64,000 nucleotides of DNA. Origin: Lysinibacillus contaminans (lineage in GTDB: Bacteria > Bacillota > Bacilli > Bacillales_A > Planococcaceae). The DNA lies in assembly GCF_001278945.1 (NCBI RefSeq), contig NZ_LGRV01000003.1, positions 186,001 to 250,000 of the forward strand. Reading direction: 5' to 3'. Shown here in pieces: positions 33,626 through 43,799 of the stretch (positions are counted from its first letter, which is position 1; every line of letters starts with the position of its first letter). The translations under genes and the position numbers were made by a program. Under the pieces are notes generated by a model. That model was not told the origin of the DNA. It did no database searches and saw only the letters and a program-made list of their open reading frames with translations.

Positions 33626-35227
33626 ATGGCTTTTAATAAAGAAAAATCTGAAGTGAATATAGAATTACTAACGCAAGATTTAAAATTAGAAAAAGTAAGT
33701 TCATTTGTTATTTTTAAAAATGAACATATTCTTGTATTATCGCCTACGATTCAAGCAGTTGGTGGTCTTTTTGATGTGAACTATAACACAATTGTTGAAG
33801 TGAAAAATTTAATTGCAAAAGCAAAAATAAAACTAATTATTATTAGATTTTTTGAAAAGTTATTAATTGGAGATTTAGATGAGTTTTTATCTAAGCTCAC
33901 AGACCCTAATTATATTTACAGTCCACCAGGCAATCCACGATTAAGAAAATGGCAATATGGAGTTAAAGAGAATAGTAGTATTTATAAAATTAAAGGGCGA
34001 GGTGAAAATGAAGTAGCGTTGGTAGAAATGGGAAATAGAGAAGTGGTTCAATTTGTTGAGAAAAAACTCAATGACATTGGGAGTTTGGGTCAAATGAATA
34101 AAGGTAAAGTTGAACCTCCTAAAAAAGATGATGATACAGAACTGTCGTTATTTATTTATAATTTTATTCTTTCGAGAGGATTTTACTATTCTCTTGAAAA
34201 TATTAAAAACCTCTATTTATCTCTCCGCAGCAAACCATTTGTGATAATCTCCGGAATTTCCGGAACAGGGAAAACAAAGATTGTCCAACTGTTTGCTGAA
34301 AGTATTGGTGCAACTGAAGAGAATGGACGATTTAAGTTAATTCCTGTACGTCCTGATTGGAGCGATAGTTCGGATTTGCTAGGGTATTTAACGCTGCAGG
34401 AAGAGTATAAAAAGGGTCCACTTGCAGAGATTGTAGAGCACGCAATGAATTATCCTGAGCTACCACACTTTGCCTTATTGGATGAGATGAACTTGGCGCG
34501 AGTAGAGTATTACTTTAGTGATGTACTTAGTGTTATGGAAAGTCGAAAGAAAGGTGAGGACGGTCGAATTACATCTTCACCACTTGTAGATCCCAAGCTT
34601 TATCAAAAAGGTGCGTTTGGTGAATCACCAAAAGGACCGCTATATTTACCGAACAATCTTTATATTGTTGGGACAGTTAATATGGACGAGACGACACATC
34701 CGTTTAGTAAAAAAGTGTTAGATCGTGCGAATACAATAGAATTTAACCAAATTGAGCTCAATCATTTTGAATTTTTAACAGAGGTTACTGAAATAGTGCC
34801 GGCAAAGGTGATTTCTAATGAAAATCTAGAAGCGAGTTATATTCATTTAATCGATGTATTTAAGGAGCACCAGGATCTTATTAAGAAGATTTCAAGAGAT
34901 CTTGAAGCAGTCAATGTTCATTTAGCGAATGCAAACGCCCAAGTTGGTTATCGTGTTCGAGACGAGATCTGTTTTTATATGGTTCATAATGCAGAAGCTA
35001 ATATACTTAGTGAAGATGAGGCGATGGATTTTTGCTATATGCAAAAGATTTTACCTCGTATTAGCGGTGGACAAGTTGTTCGTGCGGTATTAATAGGTTT
35101 AAAAGAATCATGGACTGTTCAAACAGAAGATGGTTTAGAGCCTAAATATCCAAAGAGTATCGCTAAAGTTGAGGAGATGCTAGGGAGGTTAGATGCGGAT
35201 GGCTTCACTTCCTTCTGGATCGCGTAA
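33626..35227 (+). CDS. McrB-like AAA+ NTPase with unrecognised N-terminal domain
   Basis: A 533-residue protein. Residues ~190-500 are an AAA+ module of the McrB group: Walker A GISGTGKT (210-217), Walker B FALLDEMN (282-289) and a sensor region GTVNMDETTHPFSKKVLDRA (349-368). Classical McrB has MNTADR at the sensor; here it is VNMDET, so nucleotide preference (GTP or ATP) is open. The first ~160 residues should hold DNA-recognition or ligand specificity, but match nothing I know. The next gene overlaps by 35 bases and encodes the nuclease partner. The pair would act as a type IV restriction-like system against modified or foreign DNA. AAAGGAATG precedes the ATG. Confidence 0.87.
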   Translation: MAFNKEKSEVNIELLTQDLKLEKVSSFVIFKNEHILVLSPTIQAVGGLFDVNYNTIVEVKNLIAKAKIKLIIIRFFEKLLIGDLDEFLSKLTDPNYIYSPPGNPRLRKWQYGVKENSSIYKIKGRGENEVALVEMGNREVVQFVEKKLNDIGSLGQMNKGKVEPPKKDDDTELSLFIYNFILSRGFYYSLENIKNLYLSLRSKPFVIISGISGTGKTKIVQLFAESIGATEENGRFKLIPVRPDWSDSSDLLGYLTLQEEYKKGPLAEIVEHAMNYPELPHFALLDEMNLARVEYYFSDVLSVMESRKKGEDGRITSSPLVDPKLYQKGAFGESPKGPLYLPNNLYIVGTVNMDETTHPFSKKVLDRANTIEFNQIELNHFEFLTEVTEIVPAKVISNENLEASYIHLIDVFKEHQDLIKKISRDLEAVNVHLANANAQVGYRVRDEICFYMVHNAEANILSEDEAMDFCYMQKILPRISGGQVVRAVLIGLKESWTVQTEDGLEPKYPKSIAKVEEMLGRLDADGFTSFWIA

Positions 35228-37595
35228 AAACATTGAGCTACTTTGTATTGTAACGGATGCGTTTACGTTAGTTGTTAAAGGAGATTTGAATTTCGACCGT
35301 TATCATAATCGCTTTGTCCCGTATAGTGTGCAAGATAGGATGCAGTTTCATTTTGATTCATTAGGTGAAGCGCGTAGTGCGGAAATATTAGACGCACGGA
35401 CAGGTGAGCTTGTACCGTATACAGGTCAAGAGTTGCCACCGATATTTTTTGAAAATGGTTTTTATCAAATTATCATCGAACCTGAAAAAGGGCATGAAGT
35501 ATCATTTTATCATGAATATGAACCTTTCCGAGAAGCGGTAACAAAGACGAAGCGAATGAATTTTTTATCTGGCACATTACATTTTCAAAATGAAGTAGGG
35601 TTATCTTCATTTGAAATACGTGAAGGCGATACGATATTATTTGATGTGCTCATGGAAGTGTTTCCGACAAAGCTTGACTACAAAACAGATTATAAGGACT
35701 TATTATTTGAAGTACAGGAAGAGCTTTATAATTTAGCGTATCATTTTGTGCAGCGTACATACGTATTAGGCGAAGCAAAGTATTATAAAGACCCGACGCT
35801 CGGTGAGTTTTACCGATTATTTTCAGCGCATATTGAAAATTATAAAAAGGCTATTGAGCAAATTGAGCGCATGCCACATCATCAACTGACGAAGCATTAT
35901 AACGAAGTACGTGGTGAGAGTTTGCGAAAGCAAGATAGTAGCGGACGTGCTTATTTACGAAAAAATGCTCGGCAATTCGTGGAGATGTCTAATGGTAAAG
36001 GGTTTGATATTGCGGGAAAGAAAATGATGCCGACTAAAGGATTGCTCATGAAAAAGGAGCAAACTTTCGATACACTTGAAAATCGTTATGTAAAATGGAC
36101 AATTCAGCGTATAACGTCGAGGTTGCATGGATTAATTGAAGTCCTTGAAAAAGTGATTAAGTCGAAGGATAAAACACATACTCTTTCACCAAAATTAGTA
36201 GATGATTTAAGAGTTACTGAAAGTTGGATGCAGAAGCGATTACATTCACCTTTTTGGCGGAGCATCGGCCAGCTAGATCGCTCAGTCCATAGCTTAGTGT
36301 TACAAATGGCACCTGGATACCGTGAAGTACATCAAATTTATTCAATTCTAGCACAGAGTATTGTTCTTCAAGGTGAACTTTATAAAATGTCTTTGAAAAA
36401 TATTTGGAAGCTTTACGAATATTGGACGTTTTTAAAGCTAGGTCAAATTTTATCAAAAGAGTGCCATACGCTAACGCAAAACATCATTGAATTTAACTCG
36501 AATGGTTTATTTGTAAATTTAACAGATGGTCAACGTATTGAGCGTACATTTGAACATAAAGTAACGGGTGAAAAAATTTCGTTAGTTTATCAGTATGATA
36601 CAGGAAAACAAGTTCCGACTGTACAGCAAAAGCCAGATTCGATGTTGAGTATTGCGAAAAAAGGTAAAAACTACGAGTTCCAATATATTTTCGACGCAAA
36701 GTATAAAATTGATTTTAGTAGTAAATTAGGGCCTTCTCCGCAACAAGAAGACATTAACACGATGCACCGTTACCGTGATGCTATTGTTGTAGCTAATAAC
36801 GGGGCATATGAGCGTACTGCGTTCGGGGCATATGTGTTATTCCCGTGGAAAGATAGCCAAGGGTTTAAGAAACATCCTTTGTATAAAAGCATTGAGACGG
36901 TGAACATTGGCGGTTTACCATTCTTGCCGAACGCGACAGAGCTTGTAACAGAAGTGATTCATAATTTGTTGAATAAAAATGGAGATGAGTTACTAAAAGA
37001 AGGGATCTTACCAATTGGACTGCTTGAACCAAAGCGGACAGCGCAAGAAGATCTAGCATTATTTGTTAAGGTTCCCTCTTATGATTTAAAGGAACGCGAA
37101 ATTGAAGTTTTAACAGTTGATTTGCCAGGAAACTTCTCACAAGCAAAATGGCTTGTGCTTTATATTGAAGGTGAATTACGTATTGAACATGGAAAAATCA
37201 AAGTTCTACAGGAAAAGCAGAATTCGATTGTTTTTGAGATTGATGCTTGGACTACTAATATGGGTATTGATGTAGATGGTAGCATTGTAGAGGGTAACTT
37301 TATGACGACAAAAGTAAATCTAGAAGAGGCGATTAGTTTACAAGATTTATTTGTACGAAGCAAAGTAGAGTTTGCAATTTGGCGAGCATTGCGTCGTGTT
37401 TCACGTGATATCATCGTCGAACTGGATTCATCACGTTTAACAGATTCTTGTTTCGTGGTGGCCTTTCAATTTGCGGAGCATCGTTTTGCATTAAAAGATA
37501 ATACGTTAATTGTTGGTGCAGAACAGATTGAGGAACAAGAAATACTCGGAAACCCATCAAGTATTGTACGAGCGGTGCAAAATTTATTGAACTAA
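35193..37595 (+). CDS. McrC-like DUF2357 / PD-(D/E)XK nuclease
   Basis: An 800-residue protein. An N-terminal and central region with the character of DUF2357 (helical, residues ~1-430) is followed by a PD-(D/E)XK core around residues 480-505: KPDSMLSI, then QYIFDAKYKIDF, giving P-D-x(n)-D-A-K. This is the nuclease arrangement of McrC-type subunits, which are stimulated by the McrB-like NTPase. The ATG lies inside the end of the McrB-like gene, with GGGAGG upstream, so the two are translationally coupled. The ~200 C-terminal residues after the nuclease core are not recognised. It is less A+T-rich than the Mza-like genes, suggesting separate origin. Confidence 0.82.
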   Translation: MRMASLPSGSRKNIELLCIVTDAFTLVVKGDLNFDRYHNRFVPYSVQDRMQFHFDSLGEARSAEILDARTGELVPYTGQELPPIFFENGFYQIIIEPEKGHEVSFYHEYEPFREAVTKTKRMNFLSGTLHFQNEVGLSSFEIREGDTILFDVLMEVFPTKLDYKTDYKDLLFEVQEELYNLAYHFVQRTYVLGEAKYYKDPTLGEFYRLFSAHIENYKKAIEQIERMPHHQLTKHYNEVRGESLRKQDSSGRAYLRKNARQFVEMSNGKGFDIAGKKMMPTKGLLMKKEQTFDTLENRYVKWTIQRITSRLHGLIEVLEKVIKSKDKTHTLSPKLVDDLRVTESWMQKRLHSPFWRSIGQLDRSVHSLVLQMAPGYREVHQIYSILAQSIVLQGELYKMSLKNIWKLYEYWTFLKLGQILSKECHTLTQNIIEFNSNGLFVNLTDGQRIERTFEHKVTGEKISLVYQYDTGKQVPTVQQKPDSMLSIAKKGKNYEFQYIFDAKYKIDFSSKLGPSPQQEDINTMHRYRDAIVVANNGAYERTAFGAYVLFPWKDSQGFKKHPLYKSIETVNIGGLPFLPNATELVTEVIHNLLNKNGDELLKEGILPIGLLEPKRTAQEDLALFVKVPSYDLKEREIEVLTVDLPGNFSQAKWLVLYIEGELRIEHGKIKVLQEKQNSIVFEIDAWTTNMGIDVDGSIVEGNFMTTKVNLEEAISLQDLFVRSKVEFAIWRALRRVSRDIIVELDSSRLTDSCFVVAFQFAEHRFALKDNTLIVGAEQIEEQEILGNPSSIVRAVQNLLN

Positions 37596-37619
37596 TCCTT
37601 TTTAGGGTTAGTTTTTTTG
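37591..37619 (+). terminator. Terminator of the McrBC-like unit
   Basis: AACTAATCC and GGGTTAGTT pair, followed by a T-run; it begins at the stop codon. Confidence 0.8.
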
Positions 37620-37799
37620 TGGGTAATATTCAAATAGAAAGCATCAATTTATAGAGCTAACAAACAGTAAAAGAATTTTTTCATTCTTTTCCTGTGTGCC
37701 ATGCTTTCTTCCGTTCTACATCATCCGACATAACAATATAGTGGAGTATACATTTTTTTGAGTCCTTCTATCGTGATATATGCAAGGGAGGTCGTGCGG

Positions 37800-38282
37800 A
37801 TGCTATCAAAATTATTCGGGAAACGGAAGTTGCGCATTTATGCACCTGTAGACGGGGTGATTGTGCCGCTTGAGGAAGTGCCTGATCCTGTTTTTAGCCA
37901 AAAAATGCTAGGTGAGGGGTTGGCGATGTTGCCGACAAAGGGGCATATACATGCGCCAATTACTGGGACGGTTATTCTCCTTGCTGAAACGAAGCATGCG
38001 ATTGGTCTTCGTTCAAAGGATGGAACAGAGATTTTAGTTCACATCGGTTTGGAAACGGTTTCACTAAATGGGCGGGGCTTCACTGTGTTGGTGAAGGAAG
38101 GGGATAACGTTTCAGTAGGGCAATTATTAATCGCGGTAGATTGGGATTTTATAGCGGCAAATGCGAAGAGTATCATTACACCAATTGTCATCACAAATAG
38201 CGTAGACCGACAAATACAATTCGAAGGGTCAACGAAAGGTATTATGGGCGAAACCGTGCTAATGACAGTTTTTGTGAAGTAG
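37800..38282 (+). CDS. PTS glucose-family EIIA component
   Basis: A 160-residue EIIA of the glucose/N-acetylglucosamine class of the phosphotransferase system. The fold signatures are KLRIYAPVDGVIVPLEEVPDPVFSQKMLGEGLAMLP and the active-site histidine in ILVHIGLETV, which receives phosphate from HPr. It ends with GETVLMTVFVK. The ATG at 37800 has AAGGGAGGT upstream; the open frame reaches back to 37758 without a ribosome site. It precedes an EIICB gene by ~110 bases, so it probably phosphorylates that permease. Confidence 0.9.
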   Translation: MLSKLFGKRKLRIYAPVDGVIVPLEEVPDPVFSQKMLGEGLAMLPTKGHIHAPITGTVILLAETKHAIGLRSKDGTEILVHIGLETVSLNGRGFTVLVKEGDNVSVGQLLIAVDWDFIAANAKSIITPIVITNSVDRQIQFEGSTKGIMGETVLMTVFVK

Positions 38283-38394
38283 AGATAGGGGAGGTGCGTT
38301 TAGACAACTAGAAGGTAAATGCAAGTGCTCTCATTCCTAATCACATATTTTTAAAGTCATTACCTCATTAACTATGAAAAGGGGATCGTTTCGT

Positions 38395-39834
38395 ATGAAG
38401 AAATATCTACAAAGACTTGGTCGCTCTTTGATGTTACCGGTTGCTGTGTTGCCTGCAGCGGCTATTTTGATGGGGATTGGATATTGGATTGACCCTTCAC
38501 CTACTGGCTGGGGTTCGGGCAGTGTCTTAGCGGCGTTTTTAATTAAGGCGGGGGCGTCGATTATTGATCATATCCCGATATTGTTTGCAGTCGGGGTTGC
38601 CTTTGGGATGGCAAAGGATAAGGATGGCTCAGCGGCAATTAGTGGTCTAGTGGCTTTTTTGGTTGTGACGACGATGCTGTCTACAAACACAGTTGCACTC
38701 TTACAAGGTGTGGATGTGGAGAGTGTGGATGCTGCGTTTGAAAAAATTGATAATGCATTTATAGGTATTCTTTCAGGTTTGATAGCAGCAGCCTTGTATA
38801 ATCGTTTTAGTCAAGTCAAGTTACCAGATTTCTTAGCGTTCTTTAGTGGCAAGCGACTTGTGCCGATTATGGCTTCGATCGTGATGCTTGGTGTTTCTGC
38901 AATCTTATTTTATATTTGGCCAATCGTATTTGGCGCATTGGTATCATTCGGTGAAAGCATTAGTACTTTAGGTGCTACTGGCGCTGGTTTGTATGGTTTC
39001 TTTAACCGTCTATTAATACCTACGGGGTTACATCATGCGTTAAATTCAGTATTCTGGTTTGACACAATTGGTATTGATGATATCGGGAAGTTCTGGGACG
39101 GCTCGGGTGTTAAAGGAATAACAGGCATGTATCAGGCTGGTTTTTTCCCAATTATGATGTTTGGCTTACCAGCTGCGGGTCTTGCGATGTACCATACGGC
39201 GAAAACCAGACGGAAAAAGCAAGTGGCTTCTTTAGTATTGGCAGCAGGCTTTACGTCATTCTTTACAGGTGTTACAGAGCCACTTGAATTTTCATTCATG
39301 TTTTTAGCGCCAATGCTTTATGTGGTGCATGCGGCGTTAACAGGTCTTTCTTTATTCATCGCGGCTTCCTTCCAATGGACTGCGGGGTTTACCTTTAGTG
39401 CAGGGTTTGTCGATTATTTCTTAAGTATGCGATTGCCACTAGCCAATATGCCATTGATGTTGGTGTTGCAGGGGTTAGTGTTTGCTGTGATTTACTACTT
39501 TGTATTCAGGTTTTTAATTGTGAAATTTGATTTGAAAACGCTTGGGCGTGAGGATGAGGAAGAGGAAAAGGTAGGATTATCGTCAAATTCATCTTTTGCG
39601 AAGATAGCTGCTGATATTTACGCAGGCTTAGGTGGTGCTAGTAATGTTGAATCTATTGACTTTTGCGCGACGCGTTTACGTATTGAAGTCAAAGAGATGG
39701 GGAGGGTCAATCAAAAGCAAATTAAAGACACAGGCGTATTTGGCATTAATATTGTAGGGCCGCATAGCATTCAAGTCATCGTTGGGACGAATGTACAGTT
39801 TGTTGCAGATGAGATGACAAAGCTGAAAAAGTAA
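38395..39834 (+). CDS. nagP: PTS EIICB, N-acetylglucosamine type (NagP/NagE-like)
   Basis: A 479-residue sugar permease of the phosphotransferase system. EIIC with ~10 helices covers residues ~1-375. It carries GLYGFFNRLLIPTGLHHALN and SVFWFDTIG..IGKFW, the N-acetylglucosamine-type signature, as well as GVTEPLEFSFMFLAP. EIIB follows (~400-479), with the phosphocysteine in IDFCATRLRIEV. It takes up the sugar and phosphorylates it. No nagA, nagB or nagR is in the window, so the specificity rests on similarity. The ATG 38395 has AAAGGGGATC upstream; ATG 38374 lies before that site. Confidence 0.88.
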   Translation: MKKYLQRLGRSLMLPVAVLPAAAILMGIGYWIDPSPTGWGSGSVLAAFLIKAGASIIDHIPILFAVGVAFGMAKDKDGSAAISGLVAFLVVTTMLSTNTVALLQGVDVESVDAAFEKIDNAFIGILSGLIAAALYNRFSQVKLPDFLAFFSGKRLVPIMASIVMLGVSAILFYIWPIVFGALVSFGESISTLGATGAGLYGFFNRLLIPTGLHHALNSVFWFDTIGIDDIGKFWDGSGVKGITGMYQAGFFPIMMFGLPAAGLAMYHTAKTRRKKQVASLVLAAGFTSFFTGVTEPLEFSFMFLAPMLYVVHAALTGLSLFIAASFQWTAGFTFSAGFVDYFLSMRLPLANMPLMLVLQGLVFAVIYYFVFRFLIVKFDLKTLGREDEEEEKVGLSSNSSFAKIAADIYAGLGGASNVESIDFCATRLRIEVKEMGRVNQKQIKDTGVFGINIVGPHSIQVIVGTNVQFVADEMTKLKK

Positions 39835-39924
39835 TGGGGAATTTCTGATAGACTTACATGAGTATGGTATTCCCCTTGAATTGCAGTGGCATATTATTGT
39901 ATAATCACATTTGAATGTAAATAA

Positions 39925-40194
39925 TTTATAGTAAATGCTTTGACCGGGAAGTAGTAAAGATTGTGAATGGACGACAGGGAGCGTAGGCCTTTGATTGAAA
40001 GCCGTCGCCGTACAATGCAGTTTTGAATTCACCCCGCGAGCAGCTACCGGGACCAGCGTGTGCTGTAAAGGTAAGCCGGCTTTAATCTTAGTCGTTATGT
40101 CAATGAAGTGATTGCGCGTAATTTTGTCGCGCAATAACTAGGGTGGTACCGCGAATTATGTCCTCGTCCCTTTCTTAGGGGCGGGGTTTTTTTT
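39925..40194 (+). promoter_or_regulatory. T-box riboswitch (Phe) ahead of pheST
   Basis: The T-box core AGGGTGGTACCGCG is at 40140-40153, with a long Stem I before it. In the specifier loop GAA-TTC-ACC, the codon TTC (40028-40030) specifies phenylalanine. The terminator stem CCTCGTCCC/GGGGCGGGG (40162-40186) with eight T follows. Uncharged tRNA-Phe should favour read-through into pheS and pheT. Confidence 0.93.
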
Positions 40195-40221
40195 ATGCAT
40201 TTTTATAAGGAGGTTTTACAC

Positions 40222-41259
40222 GTGGAAGAGCAATTAAAACAGTTAGAGCAAGAAGCGTTAGCAAAGATTGAAGCGGCAGCAAACTTAAAAGAATTAAATG
40301 ATGTGCGTGTGGCGTATTTAGGGAAAAAAGGTCCCATTACGGATTTATTAAAAGGTATGGGGAAATTATCGGCAGAGGAACGCCCGAAGATGGGAGCTTT
40401 AGTGAACACTGTGCGTGAAAACGTAACTGCACAGCTTGAAGTAAAAGTGGCAGTTTTTGAAGAAGCAGCGATTGCTGAAAAATTAGCAACGGAAGCCATT
40501 GACGTAACGTTACCAGGTCGTTCTATTGCAGTTGGTAACCGTCACCCATTAACACGTGTTATTGAAGAAATTGAAGACTTATTCGTTGGTATGGGCTACG
40601 AAATCGCAGAAGGCCCTGAAGTGGAAAAAGACTATTATAATTTCGAGGCACTAAATTTACCTAAAGGTCACCCTGCTCGTGATATGCAAGATTCTTTCTA
40701 TATTTCCGAGGAAATATTATTGCGTACGCATACGTCTCCAGTACAAGCGCGAACAATGGAAGCGAAAAAAGGCGAGTCAATTCGCATTATTTGCCCTGGG
40801 AAAGTATTCCGTCGTGACAACGATGACGCAACACACTCTCACCAATTCATGCAAATTGAAGGCCTTGTAATCGGCGAAAATATTCGCATGAGTGATCTTA
40901 AAGGTACATTAGATGCATTAGCGAAGAAAATGTTTGGTGCTGAGCGTGAAATTCGCCTACGCCCAAGTTTCTTCCCATTCACAGAGCCTTCTGTTGAGAT
41001 GGATATTTCTTGCTTCAAGTGCGGCGGTTCAGGCTGTAACGTATGTAAGAAAACTGGTTGGATTGAGATTTTAGGTGCGGGTATGGTGCATCCAAACGTA
41101 CTTGAAATGGCCGGTTATGATCCGAAGAAAGTATCTGGTTTCGCGTTCGGTATCGGTGCAGAGCGTATTGCGATGTTAAAATACGGCGTGGATGATATTC
41201 GTCATTTCTATACAAATGATACGCGTTTCTTATCACAATTCGAGCGTACGGAAGGCTAA
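40222..41259 (+). CDS. pheS: Phenylalanyl-tRNA synthetase alpha subunit
   Basis: A 345-residue catalytic subunit of the (alpha-beta)2 enzyme that charges tRNA-Phe. The N-terminal ~90 residues form the tRNA-binding coiled coil. The class II motifs are present: [28 protein letters not shown] and [12 protein letters not shown] (motif 2 region), and [17 protein letters not shown] (motif 3). The start is GTG 40222, with AAGGAGG upstream; the ATG at 40195 lies in the terminator tail of the T-box and is not used. It is 15 bases ahead of pheT. Length matches Bacillus subtilis PheS. Confidence 0.97.
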   Translation: MEEQLKQLEQEALAKIEAAANLKELNDVRVAYLGKKGPITDLLKGMGKLSAEERPKMGALVNTVRENVTAQLEVKVAVFEEAAIAEKLATEAIDVTLPGRSIAVGNRHPLTRVIEEIEDLFVGMGYEIAEGPEVEKDYYNFEALNLPKGHPARDMQDSFYISEEILLRTHTSPVQARTMEAKKGESIRIICPGKVFRRDNDDATHSHQFMQIEGLVIGENIRMSDLKGTLDALAKKMFGAEREIRLRPSFFPFTEPSVEMDISCFKCGGSGCNVCKKTGWIEILGAGMVHPNVLEMAGYDPKKVSGFAFGIGAERIAMLKYGVDDIRHFYTNDTRFLSQFERTEG

Positions 41260-41274
41260 GGAGGAGAAAATTAC

Positions 41275-43689
41275 ATGTTAGTTTCATTAGAATGGTTAAA
41301 AGATTATGTAAGTACTCAGGACTTAGCACCTGAAGTTCTAGCAGAAAAAATTACGCGCTCTGGGATTGAAGTAGATGCAGTAATCGATCGTGCAAGCGGT
41401 ATGGATAAAGTTGTAGTCGGTCATGTCGTATCGAAAGAAAAACACCCTGAAGCAGATAAATTAAATATTTGCCAAGTGGACGTTGGGGAAGCTGAGCCAC
41501 AACAAATTATTTGTGGCGCACCAAATGTCGATGTCGGCCAAAAAGTAATAGTAGCCCGTCCAGGCGCACATTTACCAGGCGGCATCAAAATTAAAAAAGC
41601 AAAACTACGTGGCCATGAGTCAAACGGTATGATTTGTTCATTACAAGAGTTAGGAATCGAAGGCAAGCTTGTACCGAAAGCTTATGCAGAGGGTATTTAT
41701 GTATTACCTGCAGATGCAGAGCCAGGTTCTGATGCACTTGCACTTTTAGGCTTACGCGATACAGTGTTAGAGCTTGGTTTAACACCGAACCGCTCTGATG
41801 CTCTATCTATGTTAGGTGTAGCATACGAAGTGGGTGCGATTCTTTCTGAAGAAGTAAAGTACCCAGAGATTTCATATAAGACATCTTCTGAAAAAGCGGA
41901 GGATGTATTAAAACTTCGCGTGGAAGATTTACAAGCGAATCCAATGTACGTAGCAAAAGTTGTGAAAAACGTGAAAATCACTGAATCACCAATGTGGTTA
42001 CAACACCGTTTAATGGCAGCTGGCGTACGTCCGCATAATAATGTAGTAGACGTTACGAACTACGTTTTAATGGAATACGGCCAACCGCTTCATGCTTTCG
42101 ATTACGATAGCCTTGCAACAGGTGAAATCGTTATCCGCAAAGCAACGGAAGGCGAAACAATTACAACTTTGGATGACCAAGAACGCACATTAAAAGCGTC
42201 TGATTTAGTCATTACTAATGGTAAAGAGCCAGTAGCAATCGCAGGTATTATGGGTGGTGCTAACTCAGAAGTAACAGAAAAAACGACAACTGTAGTCATT
42301 GAATCTGCTTACTTTGACGGTTTAACAGTACGCCAAACTTCACGTGATTTAGGTCTTCGTTCTGACGCATCTGCTCGTTTTGAAAAAGGCGTTGATCCAA
42401 ACCGTGTTGTACCAGCAGCTGAACGTGCAGCGGCATTACTAGCTGAACTAGCTGGCGGCGAAGTGCTAGAAGGTACTTGTATCGTAGACGAATTAGATAA
42501 AACACCAGCACGCGTCGTTGTGTCACCTGACTTCATCAACGAACGTCTTGGTATGAAAATTTCTTTAGAAGAAATGTTAACAATTTTAGATCGTTTGAAA
42601 TTCGACGTAGAAGCGGCGAACGGTCTGTTAATTATCGACGTACCAACACGTCGTCAAGATATTAAAATTGAAGAAGATATCGTGGAAGAAATCGCACGTC
42701 TTCACGGCTACGATGAAATCCCGATGACTTTACCAGAAGGCGCGCAAGTGGGTCGTCTTACACCTTACCAAGAAAAACGCCGCGTTGTGCGTAACTTCAT
42801 GGAAGGTGCTGGACTTTATCAAGCAGTAACTTACTCCTTAACGTCGGAAAGCTTATCTCAACGCTTTGCACTGAAAACGGAGCCTGTTACTCGCTTACTA
42901 ATGCCAATGAGTGAAGACCGCTCAACATTACGTCAAAGTTTGGTACCGCATTTAATCGAAGCGGCAGCATACAACGTAGCACGTAAAGCTGACAGTGTTG
43001 CACTTTATGAGGTGGGTTCTGTATTCTTAGGCCAATCAGCTGAAGGTCAACCGGTCGAGGAAGAGCATGTTGCAGCTGTGTTAACAGGTAAATGGGTAGA
43101 TCACGCTTGGCAAGGCGAGCACAAAGCAGTAGACTTCTTCGTGTTAAAAGGCATTGTAGAAGGTCTTGTTGGTAAACTGGGCTTAGGCGAGCGTTTATCA
43201 TTCGTCAAAGCAGAAGTTGACGGCTTACACCCAGGCCGTACAGCAAGTATTTTACTTGACGGCGAAAAAGTCGGCATTATCGGAGGCTTACACCCAGCAG
43301 AGCAAAAAGCTTGGGGCGTAAAAGACACATACGTAATGGAAATGAACTTAGTAGCATTACTTGCAGCATCAGCGAACGAAGCACCTCTTGGTTACACACC
43401 AGTGCCACGTTTCCCAGCAATGTCTCGTGATATCGCACTTGTTCTTGACCGCGCAACAGCGGCAGGCGAAGTTGTATCCGTGATTCGCGCAGCTAACGTA
43501 AAACTACTAAAAGACATCCGCATATTCGACGTGTACGAAGGTGAGAAAATGGAAGCTGGTAAAAAATCAGTTGCCTTCTCATTAACATACTTCGACCCAG
43601 AACGTACATTAACGGACGAAGAAGTTGTAGCAGCACACAATAAAGTACTAAAAGCCATCGCCACAATCGAAGGCACAGAAGTACGTTAA
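41275..43689 (+). CDS. pheT: Phenylalanyl-tRNA synthetase beta subunit
   Basis: An 804-residue subunit with the usual domains: an N-terminal EMAP/tRBD-like domain (~40-155; VVGHVVSKEKHPEADKLNIC), the B3/B4 editing domain (~205-395; NVVDVTNYVLMEYGQPLHAFD), B5 (~405-475), the inactive catalytic-like core, and the C-terminal ferredoxin-fold anticodon-binding domain (~710-804; PRFPAMSRDIALVLD). It hydrolyses mis-charged Tyr-tRNA-Phe and binds the tRNA. AAGGAGG precedes the ATG. It ends at a strong terminator. Co-transcribed with pheS under the Phe T-box. Confidence 0.97.
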   Translation: MLVSLEWLKDYVSTQDLAPEVLAEKITRSGIEVDAVIDRASGMDKVVVGHVVSKEKHPEADKLNICQVDVGEAEPQQIICGAPNVDVGQKVIVARPGAHLPGGIKIKKAKLRGHESNGMICSLQELGIEGKLVPKAYAEGIYVLPADAEPGSDALALLGLRDTVLELGLTPNRSDALSMLGVAYEVGAILSEEVKYPEISYKTSSEKAEDVLKLRVEDLQANPMYVAKVVKNVKITESPMWLQHRLMAAGVRPHNNVVDVTNYVLMEYGQPLHAFDYDSLATGEIVIRKATEGETITTLDDQERTLKASDLVITNGKEPVAIAGIMGGANSEVTEKTTTVVIESAYFDGLTVRQTSRDLGLRSDASARFEKGVDPNRVVPAAERAAALLAELAGGEVLEGTCIVDELDKTPARVVVSPDFINERLGMKISLEEMLTILDRLKFDVEAANGLLIIDVPTRRQDIKIEEDIVEEIARLHGYDEIPMTLPEGAQVGRLTPYQEKRRVVRNFMEGAGLYQAVTYSLTSESLSQRFALKTEPVTRLLMPMSEDRSTLRQSLVPHLIEAAAYNVARKADSVALYEVGSVFLGQSAEGQPVEEEHVAAVLTGKWVDHAWQGEHKAVDFFVLKGIVEGLVGKLGLGERLSFVKAEVDGLHPGRTASILLDGEKVGIIGGLHPAEQKAWGVKDTYVMEMNLVALLAASANEAPLGYTPVPRFPAMSRDIALVLDRATAAGEVVSVIRAANVKLLKDIRIFDVYEGEKMEAGKKSVAFSLTYFDPERTLTDEEVVAAHNKVLKAIATIEGTEVR

Positions 43690-43700
43690 TTATTTTTGAT

Positions 43701-43738
43701 AAAAAGGTTGCCTAATGCTATGCAGGGCAACCTTTTTT
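43701..43738 (+). terminator. Terminator of pheST
   Basis: AAAAGGTTGCC and GGCAACCTTTTTT with a 13-base loop. Confidence 0.9.
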
Positions 43739-43799
43739 GATGTAAAAATGCTATAATTGAACAAATACATACGCAACGATGAAGGAGCACCGTAGAACT

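Noticed and set aside
24200-37620. Prophage or integrative element carrying the defence genes
   Set aside because: No integrase, structural phage gene, tRNA target or flanking direct repeat was seen at the edges.
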